Notes: generated by a model not told the origin, from the letters alone. Counted from the stretch's first letter, positions 22,599 to 31,410 are shown. The stretch is 41,145 bases of DNA from an uncultured Eubacteriales bacterium (GCA_900545515.1 UQZA01000022.1:1-41145), one strand, 5' to 3'. Program-made: numbers and translations.

Positions 22599-23618
22599 TT
22601 ACTTCCTTTCTGTACAGATGGATACGGCGTGACAGACGCCGGGGATGGATTCTCCCTGCTGAGAAGAGGTGGGCGACAGGAGCGCACCGGTGCCACAGAA
22701 CAGGAGCCGGTGGAGCTTGCCCTGGCGGAGCTGATCCAGAAGATATCCGCACAGGACGATGGCGCTGCACCCACAGCCGGACCCTCCGGCGTGGACGTCC
22801 TGTCCCTCCAGATCGAAGACCAACACGCCGCAGTCGGTGTACCGGTCCTCCAGGTTGACTCCAACTTGGTGGAACTGGTCCAGGAGGATCTCCTTGCCCA
22901 CCTTGCCCAGGTCCCCGGTGACAATCAGGTCAAAATCCTCCGGCGCAGCTCCCAGATCGTCAAAGTGGGAGCGGATGGTCTCAAAGGCGCTGGGAGCCAT
23001 GGCGGCTCCCATGTTGTTGGCATCGGTGATACCCAGATCCACAATGGTCCCCACCGTGGCGGCCTCTACAAAGGGTCCGTCTCCTTTGCTGCAAACCAGC
23101 GCCGCACCGGAACCGGTTACGGTCCACTGAGCAGTGGGACTCCGCTGACCACCATAGCCCAGGGGATAGCGGTATTGCCGCTCTGAGGAGGCAAAGTGGG
23201 AGGAGGTCATGGCCACCGCCTGGTCGGCAAAGCCGCCGGAGACGGCCATTGAGGCCAAGAGCAGAGACTCTCCCATGGTGGAGCAGGCCCCATACAGCCC
23301 CAGCGCCGGCAGCCCCGTGTTTCGCAGAGAAAAGCTGGAGCTGATGCACTGATTCAGCAGATCCCCGGAAAAGACCAGGTCCACATCCTGTTTCTTTTTT
23401 CCCGCCTTTTGCAGCAGCGTCTCCAGCGCAATTTCCTGCATGTGGCACTCTGCTTTCTCCCAGGTCTTTTCTCCAAAATAGGTATCTCCATTGGTGTAGT
23501 CAAAGTAAGCTTGCAATGGCCCCTCCGACTCCTTCTTCCCGGCCACGCTGGCCCAGGCTGTGAGGATAGGCGGCGCATCGAAGAGGATGCTCCGGGTTCC
23601 TCGTTTTTGTTTTGCCAT
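22599..23618 (-). CDS. spoVAD: Stage V sporulation protein AD
   Basis: A 339-residue cytoplasmic-face SpoVA protein with a thiolase-like fold that binds dipicolinic acid. Recognisable are the family start ILFDAPPILTAWASVAGKKESEGPL, FDYTNGDTYFGEKTWEKAE, the thiolase-like GLYGACSTMGESLLLASM, YRYPLGYGGQRSPTAQWTVTGSGAAL and GGSGCGCSAIVL. The length is normal. AAGGAAGGGTG precedes the ATG. In most spore formers spoVAC precedes spoVAD; here the upstream gene is lysA, so spoVAC must be elsewhere or absent. A sigma-G-like promoter lies 35-63 bases upstream. Confidence 0.95.
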   Translation of the reverse strand: MAKQKRGTRSILFDAPPILTAWASVAGKKESEGPLQAYFDYTNGDTYFGEKTWEKAECHMQEIALETLLQKAGKKKQDVDLVFSGDLLNQCISSSFSLRNTGLPALGLYGACSTMGESLLLASMAVSGGFADQAVAMTSSHFASSERQYRYPLGYGGQRSPTAQWTVTGSGAALVCSKGDGPFVEAATVGTIVDLGITDANNMGAAMAPSAFETIRSHFDDLGAAPEDFDLIVTGDLGKVGKEILLDQFHQVGVNLEDRYTDCGVLVFDLEGQDVHAGGSGCGCSAIVLCGYLLDQLRQGKLHRLLFCGTGALLSPTSSQQGESIPGVCHAVSICTERK

Positions 23619-23652
23619 AGTTCACCCTTCCTTGTTTCTGTCGAATCAGGGT

Positions 23653-23681
23653 TAGTATGTGCAGAGCCGGGGAAAACTTAC
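23653..23681 (-). promoter_or_regulatory. Sigma-G-like promoter of spoVAD-spoVAE
   Basis: On the minus strand GTAAG (four of five to GHATR) and CATACTA (a full match to CATNHTA) are separated by 17 bases. The position 35 bases ahead of spoVAD and the forespore role of SpoVA proteins support it. Confidence 0.55.
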
Positions 23682-23727
23682 AACGGACCGCCGCAAAAAA
23701 TGGGCAGATACCACTTCATAGGCTGAA

Positions 23728-24999
23728 TCAGCGTTTTTCCCTTTCAAAATGGAAGGGCGTGCAATCCAAGGTAGCAAAGTAATCTGCCGGCGTCTCCGCC
23801 CGGCGGATTTGGGTCCAAGAGCCGTCTGGGTGTAGCAGGACTTCCGCACTGCGGAGCTTGCCGTTATAATTGTAGCCCATGGAAAAGCCGTGGGCTCCGG
23901 TGTCGTGAATGGCCACCAAATCTCCAATTTCCATGGCCGGCATGGACCGATCTACAGCAAATTTGTCGTTGTTTTCGCACAATCCACCGGTGATGTCATA
24001 CACATGGTCCAAAAGCGCATGCTCTTTCCCCAAAACCGTAATATGATGGTACGCCCCATACATGGCCGGCCGCATCAGATTTGCCGCACAGGCATCCAGC
24101 CCGATATACTCCTTATAGATATGCTTCTGATGCAGCACCGTCGCAATCAGGTGGCCGTGAGGGGCCAGCATAAACCGGCCCAGCTCCGTGAAGATGGCCA
24201 CATCCTCCATACCGGCAGGCTTCAAAATGGCCTCATACTGCCGGCGAACCCCTTCCCCAATGGCTGCAATGTCACAGGCAGGCTGTTCCGGCCGGTAGTC
24301 CACACCCACGCCGCCAGAGAGATTGACAAAGGCAATGTGGAGCCCGGTTGCCCGGTGAAGCCGCACAGCCAGGCGGAACAGCTGGGCAGCCAGTTCCGGA
24401 TAATACTCGTTACTCCCGGCATTGCTGGCAAGCAACGCGTGAATCCCAAACTGCCGGGCGCCCTTTTGCGCCAGGCACTGGAACGCCCCTGCCATCTGAT
24501 CCTCCGTCATGCCATACTTGGCATCCCGGGGCATATCCATGATGGTGTTGCCTAGGCTGAAGCTTCCCCCCGGATTATACCGGCAGCAGACCGTATCCGG
24601 CACACCGCACACCCGCTCCAGGAAGTCCACGTGGGTCACATCATCCAGGTTGATATACGCCCCCATCTGCCAGGCCTTACGCAAATCCTGTTCCGGCGTC
24701 ACGTTGGACGAGAACATCACTTCCCTGCCTGTGATCCCCGCCGCCTCCGATAAAAGCAGCTCCGAATAGGTGGCGCAGTCACAGCCGCAGCCTTCTTCAT
24801 GGAGAATCTGCAGAATGTAGGGATTGGGCGTGGCCTTCACGGCAAAATACTCCCGAAAGCCCGGATTCCAGGCAAAGGCCTGGCTCAGGGCCCTGGCCGT
24901 GCTTCGGATGCCTGCCTCGTCGTAAATGTGGAAGGGTGTCGGCACCTTTGCCGCAATTTCCTGTGCCTTTTCCAGAGTTAAAAACGGTACTTTTCTCAT
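23728..24999 (-). CDS. lysA: Diaminopimelate decarboxylase
   Basis: A 423-residue PLP enzyme of the LysA fold that makes L-lysine from meso-diaminopimelate. The N-terminal barrel carries TPFHIYDEAGI and YFAVKATPNPYIL (Lys55 would bind PLP), then GCDCATYSELLL, FVNLSGGVGVDYRPEQ and the phosphate-binding ELGRFMLAPHG. The C-terminal beta domain has GGLCENNDKFAVDR and a Tyr-containing MGYNYNGKLRSAEVLL. The length matches the family. The ATG follows AAGGAGGAGCT. Control is clear from the leader: a lysine riboswitch and terminator precede the gene. It is well separated from the spoVA genes downstream. Confidence 0.93.
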   Translation of the reverse strand: MRKVPFLTLEKAQEIAAKVPTPFHIYDEAGIRSTARALSQAFAWNPGFREYFAVKATPNPYILQILHEEGCGCDCATYSELLLSEAAGITGREVMFSSNVTPEQDLRKAWQMGAYINLDDVTHVDFLERVCGVPDTVCCRYNPGGSFSLGNTIMDMPRDAKYGMTEDQMAGAFQCLAQKGARQFGIHALLASNAGSNEYYPELAAQLFRLAVRLHRATGLHIAFVNLSGGVGVDYRPEQPACDIAAIGEGVRRQYEAILKPAGMEDVAIFTELGRFMLAPHGHLIATVLHQKHIYKEYIGLDACAANLMRPAMYGAYHHITVLGKEHALLDHVYDITGGLCENNDKFAVDRSMPAMEIGDLVAIHDTGAHGFSMGYNYNGKLRSAEVLLHPDGSWTQIRRAETPADYFATLDCTPFHFEREKR

Positions 25000-25017
25000 A
25001 GCTCCTCCTTATTCTGC

Positions 25018-25062
25018 AAAAAAAGAGCCCTGTACACGCCCACCGGCAACTGTACAGGACTC
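25018..25062 (-). terminator. Riboswitch-controlled terminator in the lysA leader
   Basis: Read on the minus strand, a 12-pair stem (25062-25051 with 25036-25025, one G-U pair) is followed by seven T residues (25024-25018), just before the lysA ribosome binding site. A neighbouring repeat TCAAAA/TTTTGA (25061-25078) could be part of the antiterminator. Confidence 0.85.
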
Positions 25063-25087
25063 AAAACAGACGTTTTGATCCCATGGG

Positions 25088-25265
25088 TGCACTCCATCCT
25101 CCTTCCGGGAAGATGACAGTCCGGCACATCTTCTGTACCGGCCCAGCATCCGGCGCGAAAGCAGCGCGCCAGACACTTCGGCGGACGGCCCCTTCCCCCC
25201 GGCGGCCTGCTTGCCGCTTTTGTCGGGGGTACTCATGCCAATCCGCAACCTCAGCCATGGTTCGG
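25088..25265 (-). ncRNA. Lysine riboswitch (L box)
   Basis: The minus-strand leader contains the conserved aptamer elements in order: GAGGTTGCGGA, ATGAGTA, GGGGAAGGGGCC, CCGCCGAAGTG, and the distal ACTGTCATC followed by the CTTCC-CGGAAGG hairpin. Spacing (about 175 bases in all) fits the five-stem lysine aptamer. It lies between a strong promoter and an intrinsic terminator, ahead of lysA. High lysine should favour termination. This settles lysA as a lysine biosynthesis gene. Confidence 0.88.
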
Positions 25266-25273
25266 ATGGGCAC

Positions 25274-25302
25274 ATTGTACTCTCTCAGTCTCCATTTGTC
25301 AA
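25274..25302 (-). promoter_or_regulatory. lysA promoter
   Basis: On the minus strand a perfect TTGACA (25302-25297), 17 bases, then TACAAT (25279-25274). Transcription would start near 25267, right at the 5' end of the riboswitch. Confidence 0.85.
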
Positions 25303-25428
25303 CCACCTCTGCCCCGTTTTTTGTCGCGCAAGCAAAACCGGAGGCTGCCCGCATTTGCACATTTGGCACAAATTTGCTTTTTTAAATTTGTACACTGTAA
25401 ACAAAATATGAATTCCCGTGTAGGGTCG

Positions 25429-25482
25429 TTGACATTTCCGGCGGGTGTGCTAAAATATAACCACTGTTACATTTTAACAGTG
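25429..25482 (+). promoter_or_regulatory. Promoter and palindromic operator of the MarR-ABC operon
   Basis: TTGACA (25429-25434) and TAAAAT (25451-25456) are separated by 16 bases. Directly downstream CACTGTTA (25462-25469) and TAACAGTG (25475-25482) form a perfect 8-base inverted repeat with a 5-base spacer, covering the expected start of transcription. The size and position suit autorepression by the MarR protein encoded 32 bases later. Confidence 0.8.
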
Positions 25483-25514
25483 TTGGCATTCTAAATTTAA
25501 AAGGAGTGTGAACC

Positions 25515-25934
25515 ATGGACCGCAACCAGGCTGCGACGGAAATTTTTAACGCCCTCATCGCCCTGTGCAACCGGGAGCCTGCACCCAGAGTTCAGATGCG
25601 GGCGCAGGGAGAATCCCTGGTCCTTCACCTGTTAGCCCGCCATCCTGACGGGATGGTGGCAGAGGAAATTCGCCAGATCATGGATGTATCCTCCGCCCGG
25701 GTAGCAGCCATTCTCGCCAATTTAGAGCGAAAGGACTTGATTATCCGCCTAATTGAGCCAGAGGATCGGCGCCGGCTCCGGATCATGCTGACCCCCGCAG
25801 GGCAAACGCATGCCGAAACAGAAGATGCATACATCATCGACCGCTTAGAGCAGTCCCTGGCCGTCCTGGACGACGAGGAAATTCAGTGTTGCATTCGCGT
25901 CCTCCATAAATTGGAGAACCTGCATCACAGGTAA
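25515..25934 (+). CDS. MarR-family transcriptional regulator
   Basis: A 139-residue winged-helix repressor. The HTH and wing are seen in LVLHLLARHPDGMVAEEIRQIMDVSSARVAAILANLERKDLIIRLIEPEDRRRLRIMLTPAG (residues about 35-97), with the conserved D-x-R-R wing. The C-terminal helix (DDEEIQCCIRVLHKLENL) would dimerise. AAAGGAG precedes the ATG. It leads an operon with two ABC exporter half-transporters and probably binds the palindrome at 25462-25482, releasing it when a drug-like ligand is present. Confidence 0.92.
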   Translation: MDRNQAATEIFNALIALCNREPAPRVQMRAQGESLVLHLLARHPDGMVAEEIRQIMDVSSARVAAILANLERKDLIIRLIEPEDRRRLRIMLTPAGQTHAETEDAYIIDRLEQSLAVLDDEEIQCCIRVLHKLENLHHR

Positions 25935-25948
25935 GGCAAGGAGGCAAT

Positions 25949-27715
25949 ATGTATAAGCTTTTTAAACGATTTCAGAGGAAAGAGGTGTCCATGATCCTGC
26001 TCTGCCTTTTGTTCATCGTGGGGCAGGTCTGGCTGGACCTCACCATGCCGGACTATATGTCCGAGATCACCACCCTGGTCCAGACCGAAGGCAGCGCCAT
26101 GGCAGATATCTGGCTGGCCGGTGGCAAGATGCTGCTGTGCGCTCTGGGCAGTCTGATTCTGTCGGTGATGACGGGATTTCTGGCCGCTCAGGTGGCGGCC
26201 TCCTTCTCCATGCGGCTCCGGGCCGGGATCTTCCGGCAGGTGGAGAGTTTTTCCATGGAGGAGATCAACCGCTTTTCCACCGCCAGCCTCATCACCCGGA
26301 CCACCAACGACGTCACCCAAATTCAGTTCCTGATAGCCATGGGCCTGCAGGTCATTCTCAAGGCCCCCATCATGGCAGTGTGGGCCATTTGCAAAATCCA
26401 GTCCAAGAGCTGGCAGTGGACCGCCGCCACCTTTGCCGCCGTGGCATTTATGCTGGTGCTGATTGTCATTGCTGTCACCTTTACCATGCCCCGGTTCAAA
26501 CGGATTCAGGCTCTCACCGACAATCTGAACCGGGTCACCCGGGAAAACCTCACCGGCCTGCGGGTGGTGAGGGCCTACAATGCAGAAGGCTACCAGGAAG
26601 AAAAATTCCAGGAGGCCAACCAGAAGCTCACCTCCAACAACCTGTCAGCCAACCGGGTCATGGCCATTATGTTCCCCGGTATGAACCTAGTTATGAACGG
26701 CCTGACCCTGGCTATTTACTGGATAGGCGCCTACCTCATCGGGGCCATTCCCCTCACCGGCGGGGCAGCTGTGACACAGCGGCTGGATGTCTTTTCCAAC
26801 ATGGTGGTTTTCTCCTCCTATGCCATGCAGGTGGTGGCAGCCTTCATGATGCTGGTGATGATCTATATCATCTGGCCCCGGGTCTCCGTATCCGGCAAGC
26901 GGGTGCTGGAGGTACTGGAAACCCATTCCTCCATCACAGACGGCGCCCGCCAGGAAGGTCTTCCCGGCCGGGAGGGAGAGGTGGAATTCCGGAATGTGTC
27001 CTTCCGCTATCCTGACGCCGCCGGAAGTGTGGTGGAGCATGTGAGCTTCCGGGCCAAAAAGGGGCAGACCGTGGCCTTCATCGGCGCCACGGGCTCCGGC
27101 AAATCCAGCCTCATCAACTTGATACCCCGGTTTTATGACGCCACCGAAGGGCAGGTTCTGGTGGATGGTGTGGACGTGCGAGAGTATACCCTGGCCTCCC
27201 TCCACCAAAAGCTGGGGTATGTACCCCAGCGGGCCGTCATGTTTTCCGGCACCATCACCTCCAACGTGGGCTACGGTGCAGACCACGCCACAGAAGCCCA
27301 GGTGAAGCAGGCAGTGCAAATCGCTCAGGCCGCGGACTTTGTGGACAGCGTCGGTTACGCCGGCCCCGTGGCCCAGGGGGGCGCCAACCTCTCCGGTGGG
27401 CAGAAGCAGCGGCTGGCCATTGCCCGGGCCGTGTGCCGGAAGCCGGAAATCTACATCTTCGACGACAGCTTCTCCGCCCTGGACTATCGGACCGACCGGG
27501 CCCTCCGGCAGACGCTGAAGCGGGAAACCGCAGGCGTCACCAGCCTCATTGTGGCCCAGCGAATCGGCACCATCCGGGATGCGGATCTGATTCTGGTGCT
27601 GGACAACGGCAAGGTGGTGGGCCAGGGTACCCACCGGGAGCTGCTGGAATCCTGCGAGGTTTACCGGCAGATCGCCCTGTCTCAGCTGTCAAAGGAGGAA
27701 TTGGAACATGCATAA
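25949..27715 (+). CDS. ABC exporter half-transporter with degenerate Walker B
   Basis: A 588-residue ABCB-type exporter subunit. Residues about 1-320 hold six membrane segments, and the nucleotide-binding domain follows with Walker A GATGSGKSS (about 380-388), signature LSGGQKQRLAIARA (about 481) and Walker B YIFDDSFSALD (about 500-510). The catalytic Glu after Walker B is replaced by Asp (FDDS), which is usual for one subunit of heterodimeric multidrug exporters such as BmrCD and EfrCD. AAGGAGG precedes the ATG 14 bases after marR. Its last 8 bases overlap the partner gene, consistent with obligatory pairing. Confidence 0.92.
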   Translation: MYKLFKRFQRKEVSMILLCLLFIVGQVWLDLTMPDYMSEITTLVQTEGSAMADIWLAGGKMLLCALGSLILSVMTGFLAAQVAASFSMRLRAGIFRQVESFSMEEINRFSTASLITRTTNDVTQIQFLIAMGLQVILKAPIMAVWAICKIQSKSWQWTAATFAAVAFMLVLIVIAVTFTMPRFKRIQALTDNLNRVTRENLTGLRVVRAYNAEGYQEEKFQEANQKLTSNNLSANRVMAIMFPGMNLVMNGLTLAIYWIGAYLIGAIPLTGGAAVTQRLDVFSNMVVFSSYAMQVVAAFMMLVMIYIIWPRVSVSGKRVLEVLETHSSITDGARQEGLPGREGEVEFRNVSFRYPDAAGSVVEHVSFRAKKGQTVAFIGATGSGKSSLINLIPRFYDATEGQVLVDGVDVREYTLASLHQKLGYVPQRAVMFSGTITSNVGYGADHATEAQVKQAVQIAQAADFVDSVGYAGPVAQGGANLSGGQKQRLAIARAVCRKPEIYIFDDSFSALDYRTDRALRQTLKRETAGVTSLIVAQRIGTIRDADLILVLDNGKVVGQGTHRELLESCEVYRQIALSQLSKEELEHA

Positions 27716-29504
27716 CCCCCATTTGAAGCCCCATCTCCCCTCCCAGCCGGTCAATTTGAAAAGTGCCTGGGGCAAGCTTTTGGCCTTCGCCCGCCCCTGG
27801 CTTCCCATTGGCATCACCGGCTTGGTGTTGGCCATGGTTGCCTCCATTTTCACCCTCATGGGTCCGGATAAAATGCGGAATATGACCAATCTCATCCAGG
27901 AAGGACTCCTGGGAGAAATTGACATGGACGCCATTTTCCGCACTGGTATAACCCTGGTGACTCTGTACGGTCTGGCTGCCATTGGACACTACATCCAGCA
28001 TTACCTCATGGCCACCTTCACCCAGCGGGTCTCCCAGGCCCTGCGGCAGAGCATCTCCCGGAAAATCAACCGGGTCCCTCTGGGCTATTACAACCAGGTG
28101 AGCTTCGGCGACGTGCTCAGCCGGGTGACCAACGATGTGGACACCATCGGCCAGACCATGAACCAGTCTCTGGGCAACCTGGTGACCGCTGTGACCATGT
28201 TCTTAGGCTCTCTGCTCATGATGTTCCTCACCAACAGCGTCATGGCCTTGACCGCCATTGTCTCCACCATCCTGGGCTTTGGCCTCATGATACTGATCAT
28301 CCGCAAATCCCAGAAGTACTTCGTCGGCCAGCAGCAATATTTGGGCCAGCTCAACGGACACATTGAGGAAATTTACACCGGTCACAACGTGGTCAAGGCC
28401 TATAACGGCGAGCAGGCAGCTCAAAACACCTTCGACCAGATCAATCAAAACCTCTACAACTGTGCTTGGAAATCTCAGTTCCTCTCCGGTCTCATGCAGC
28501 CCCTCATGGCCTTTATAGGCAATCTGGGCTATGTGGCGGTGTGTGTGGTGGGCGCTGTGCTGGTCAAGGGAGGCCACACAGACTTCGGTACCATCGTTGC
28601 CTTCATGATCTATGTGCGGCAATTCACCAATCCCCTGTCCCAAATTGCCCAGGCGGCCACCAGCCTCCAGTCCACCGCCGCCGCCTCCCAGCGGGTCTTT
28701 GACTTCCTGGAGCAGGAGGAGCTGGCGGATGAGTCCGGAAAAACCCAGGTTCTGCCGGTGGAGCAGGTGCGGGGCGATGTGGAATTCTCCCATGTCCGCT
28801 TTGGCTACACACCCGACAAAACCATCATCCAGGACTTCTCGGCCCATGCCAAGCCTGGCCAAAAGGTGGCCATTGTAGGTCCCACCGGCGCAGGCAAGAC
28901 GACTCTGGTGAACCTGCTCATGCGGTTCTACGAGTTGAACAGTGGCGAAATTCGCATCGACGGCAAGAACATTGCCGACCTCACCCGGGAAAACGTCCAT
29001 GACCTGTTTTGCATGGTTCTCCAGGACACCTGGCTCTTCGAGGGCACCATCCGGGAAAACATTGTCTACTCCAAGCAAGGCGTCAGCGATGCAGAGGTTC
29101 AGGCTGCCTGTGAAGCCGTGGGACTGGACCACTTCATCCGGCAGCTGCCTCAGGGCTATGACACCCCTCTCAACGACCGCGCCAACCTCTCCGCCGGTCA
29201 GAAGCAGCTGGTGACCATCGCCCGGGCCATGATTGAGAACGCGCCTCTGCTCATCTTGGATGAGGCCACCTCCTCTGTGGATACCCGGACCGAAGCCCTG
29301 GTTCAGGAGGCCATGGACCGGTTGACGGAAAACCGCACCTCCTTCGTCATTGCCCACCGGCTCAGCACCATTCGCAACGCAGACCTGATTCTGGTCCTCC
29401 GGGACGGCGACGTGGTGGAAAGCGGCAACCACCAGGAGCTTTTGGCCAAGGGCGGCTTCTATGCCAGCCTGTATAACAGCCAATTTGAAAACACCGTAGC
29501 GTAA
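27708..29504 (+). CDS. ABC exporter half-transporter, catalytic partner
   Basis: A 598-residue subunit paired with the one before it. Six membrane segments (about residues 30-330) precede a nucleotide-binding domain with Walker A GPTGAGKTT (about 391-399), signature NLSAGQKQLVTIARAM (about 493; Ala replaces the first Gly of LSGGQ) and Walker B LLILDEATSSVD (about 515) with the catalytic Glu present. Together with the partner's FDDS this gives one good and one degenerate ATP site. The likely role is drug or peptide export under MarR control. The start overlaps the partner's end. Confidence 0.93.
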   Translation: MHNPHLKPHLPSQPVNLKSAWGKLLAFARPWLPIGITGLVLAMVASIFTLMGPDKMRNMTNLIQEGLLGEIDMDAIFRTGITLVTLYGLAAIGHYIQHYLMATFTQRVSQALRQSISRKINRVPLGYYNQVSFGDVLSRVTNDVDTIGQTMNQSLGNLVTAVTMFLGSLLMMFLTNSVMALTAIVSTILGFGLMILIIRKSQKYFVGQQQYLGQLNGHIEEIYTGHNVVKAYNGEQAAQNTFDQINQNLYNCAWKSQFLSGLMQPLMAFIGNLGYVAVCVVGAVLVKGGHTDFGTIVAFMIYVRQFTNPLSQIAQAATSLQSTAAASQRVFDFLEQEELADESGKTQVLPVEQVRGDVEFSHVRFGYTPDKTIIQDFSAHAKPGQKVAIVGPTGAGKTTLVNLLMRFYELNSGEIRIDGKNIADLTRENVHDLFCMVLQDTWLFEGTIRENIVYSKQGVSDAEVQAACEAVGLDHFIRQLPQGYDTPLNDRANLSAGQKQLVTIARAMIENAPLLILDEATSSVDTRTEALVQEAMDRLTENRTSFVIAHRLSTIRNADLILVLRDGDVVESGNHQELLAKGGFYASLYNSQFENTVA

Positions 29505-29525
29505 GCACCCCCATCCCGCCAATAT

Positions 29526-29569
29526 GCCCGCCATACAGTCCGGACGGCATTCCGGCATGTGTGGCGGGC
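29526..29569 (+). terminator. Hairpin after the ABC exporter operon
   Basis: GCCCGCCA (29526-29533) pairs with TGGCGGGC (29562-29569), enclosing an inner CCGGA/TCCGG stem. A T-rich stretch follows. The right arm abuts the next promoter's -35, so it may end the exporter transcript. Confidence 0.5.
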
Positions 29570-29597
29570 TTGACATTTTTCTCTGGGGCGGTATAAT
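29570..29597 (+). promoter_or_regulatory. Promoter of the phosphoribosyltransferase gene
   Basis: Perfect TTGACA (29570-29575), 16 bases, perfect TATAAT (29592-29597), 66 bases before the start codon. Confidence 0.85.
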
Positions 29598-29662
29598 AAA
29601 ATGTGTGATTTTATTATGTTGGGGCAAAATGCCCACATTTTTGAGGAAGAGGAGCAATCACT

Positions 29663-30217
29663 ATGGTTTACCACATGACAATTGCAGGTCTGGAGCGGGA
29701 TCTGCCGGTTTGCAAGGTGTCGGACAGTCTGTACATCGGTGCTTTTGTCATCTTTGGGGATCAGGAGCTCACGGTGGCAGCCGCCCGGGAGCTCCTGAAA
29801 AAGGCGCCTCCCTATGACTACCTCATCACAGCGGAGGCCAAGGGCATCCCCCTGGTCCACGAAATGGCCCGGCAGAACGGAGACAAAAAGTACATGCTGG
29901 CTCGGAAGGGGCCCAAGCTGTACATGACCGGGGTCTTTGACGTGGCCGTCCACTCCATCACCACCGCCAAGGAGCAGCACCTGTACCTGGACACCGCAGA
30001 CGCCGCCCTCATGGCCGGTAAGCGCATCCTCATTGTGGACGATGTCATCTCCACAGGGGAGTCTTTGTCCGCCCTGGAAGCCCTGGTGGAAAAGGCCGGT
30101 GGCAACATCGTAGGCCGCATGGCCATCCTGGCCGAGGGTGACGCCCAAAACCGGGAGGACATCCTCTATCTGGAAAAGCTCCCCCTGTTCCACCCCGACG
30201 GCACAGTGATGGAATAA
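29663..30217 (+). CDS. Purine phosphoribosyltransferase-family protein
   Basis: A 184-residue type I phosphoribosyltransferase. The PRPP-binding motif is ILIVDDVISTGES (about residues 122-134). YDYLITAEAKGIPLVHEMAR (about 52-71) resembles the corresponding loop of adenine/xanthine phosphoribosyltransferases, and ARKGPKLYMTGVFD follows. It would make a nucleotide from a purine base and PRPP. Annotation as adenine phosphoribosyltransferase is common for such proteins, but the base specificity cannot be read here. A GAGGAGC site precedes the ATG. It has its own strong promoter and terminator, so it is monocistronic. Confidence 0.85.
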   Translation: MVYHMTIAGLERDLPVCKVSDSLYIGAFVIFGDQELTVAAARELLKKAPPYDYLITAEAKGIPLVHEMARQNGDKKYMLARKGPKLYMTGVFDVAVHSITTAKEQHLYLDTADAALMAGKRILIVDDVISTGESLSALEALVEKAGGNIVGRMAILAEGDAQNREDILYLEKLPLFHPDGTVME

Positions 30218-30252
30218 AGCTGGAGATTGGGCAGTCCCCTCATCCATTATGC

Positions 30253-30286
30253 AAAAACCGGTGAATCCAATGGTTCACCGGTTTTT
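30253..30286. terminator. Bidirectional intrinsic terminator between convergent genes
   Basis: AAAAACCGGTGAA (30253-30265) pairs perfectly with TTCACCGGTTTTT (30274-30286). With T-runs on both strands it can end both the phosphoribosyltransferase and the minus-strand permease transcripts. Confidence 0.9.
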
Positions 30287-30327
30287 TCATGCTTCGTAAT
30301 ATTTGATATCCGTCATAGATTCCGCGC

Positions 30328-31410
30328 CTACCGCTTGGGCAAGCCGAAGGCCCTTGGGCCCCTGGCGTGTCTTCTGGCGGCGAAGAAGGCCACAACGGTA
30401 CTGTAAGCCGTCACGGTCACCACAGGCAACACAAGATTCGTCACAGATTCGCCCAACCACAGGAGCATCCGGGTGCCGGATAACAGGCCGCCGTGGGTAA
30501 AGAGGGCTGCAGTTCCACCCCATAGTAGCGGCAGCGCCAGAATGCACAGGCCGGAAAAAATCAGGTTTGTGGTGCTCTTCAACCATACGGATAGGCCGAA
30601 CAGCAGGGTCACTAGCAACAGCGTCGCCAGAAGCCGCACCCCGAGGCACAGAACATAGCCCTCCCCCAAGGACAGCTCCAGTGAGCACGCCGCCAGCCGC
30701 GTGATGGAATAAAGGGGTGCAGCAGCGTCGTTGCACCAGCCCCGCAGAGAAAACACCGCCCATTCCAGGCCGTTACTTATGACGGCGGCAGAGAGTCCCA
30801 CAGTGAGCAGAACCAGCAGCTTCCCACGAAACAGCTTCCGCAGTCCGTTCCGGGCCGCCAGCAGCACCGGCAGCATGCCACTGGAGACCTCCGCCGGAAA
30901 GCACTGGGCCGTCAAGACCAACAGGCCAAACAGAAGAAACACATCCGGGAATTGCAGCAGCGCAAAGACGGTCTGCCAGCCGTATTCATAGATGTAGTGC
31001 GCAGGCGGAATATCCTCTGGTTGCTTCAAAAACTGCTCCGCCTTCTCCGCGAAAATCTGGGCCGAGTTGATGTGCAAATCCGCCTGGGTCAGCGCCTGGG
31101 TGTAGGCCTCCCATTGTGCATCTGTGAGCTCGCCCCTGGCGTACTTCCCCTGCATAGCCTCCTGGCTGTCCTTGACCTCCTTGCAGGTTTTATATTCCGC
31201 CAAAATCCAATCGGACTTCTCCCTGGTGTTCTCCCCGTAAAGCTGGTACAGGTATTTGTCATATTGCTTCTGAGACAGGACAATGCGGCAGTCCTTCTGC
31301 TCCGGAAAGGCACAGAGAAACGCCAGCTTCAAAACCAGGCATACCAGCAAAACCCAAATTCCCCTCTGGGTCATTAGGGTCTTCTTCATTTCCCCACGCC
31401 ACAGCATCAT
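30328..31410 (-). CDS. ABC-2-like permease, subunit 2
   Basis: A 360-residue membrane protein with an N-terminal membrane anchor (RGIWVLLVCLVLKLAFLCAF), a long extracytoplasmic helical domain of about 125 residues (KQYDKYLYQLYGENTREKSDW onward), and about five more membrane segments in the C-terminal half. The start ATG 31410 overlaps the stop of the preceding permease gene (ATGA); a longer reading to 31503 runs into that gene and is rejected. Together with the next permease and the ATPase it forms an export-type ABC transporter. The substrate is unknown. Confidence 0.8.
   Translation of the reverse strand: MMLWRGEMKKTLMTQRGIWVLLVCLVLKLAFLCAFPEQKDCRIVLSQKQYDKYLYQLYGENTREKSDWILAEYKTCKEVKDSQEAMQGKYARGELTDAQWEAYTQALTQADLHINSAQIFAEKAEQFLKQPEDIPPAHYIYEYGWQTVFALLQFPDVFLLFGLLVLTAQCFPAEVSSGMLPVLLAARNGLRKLFRGKLLVLLTVGLSAAVISNGLEWAVFSLRGWCNDAAAPLYSITRLAACSLELSLGEGYVLCLGVRLLATLLLVTLLFGLSVWLKSTTNLIFSGLCILALPLLWGGTAALFTHGGLLSGTRMLLWLGESVTNLVLPVVTVTAYSTVVAFFAARRHARGPRAFGLPKR

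Noticed and set aside
28203..29657. 484-codon minus-strand frame over the second ABC subunit
   Set aside because: A GC-rich shadow frame: all ABC motifs are intact on the plus strand and no start signal exists.
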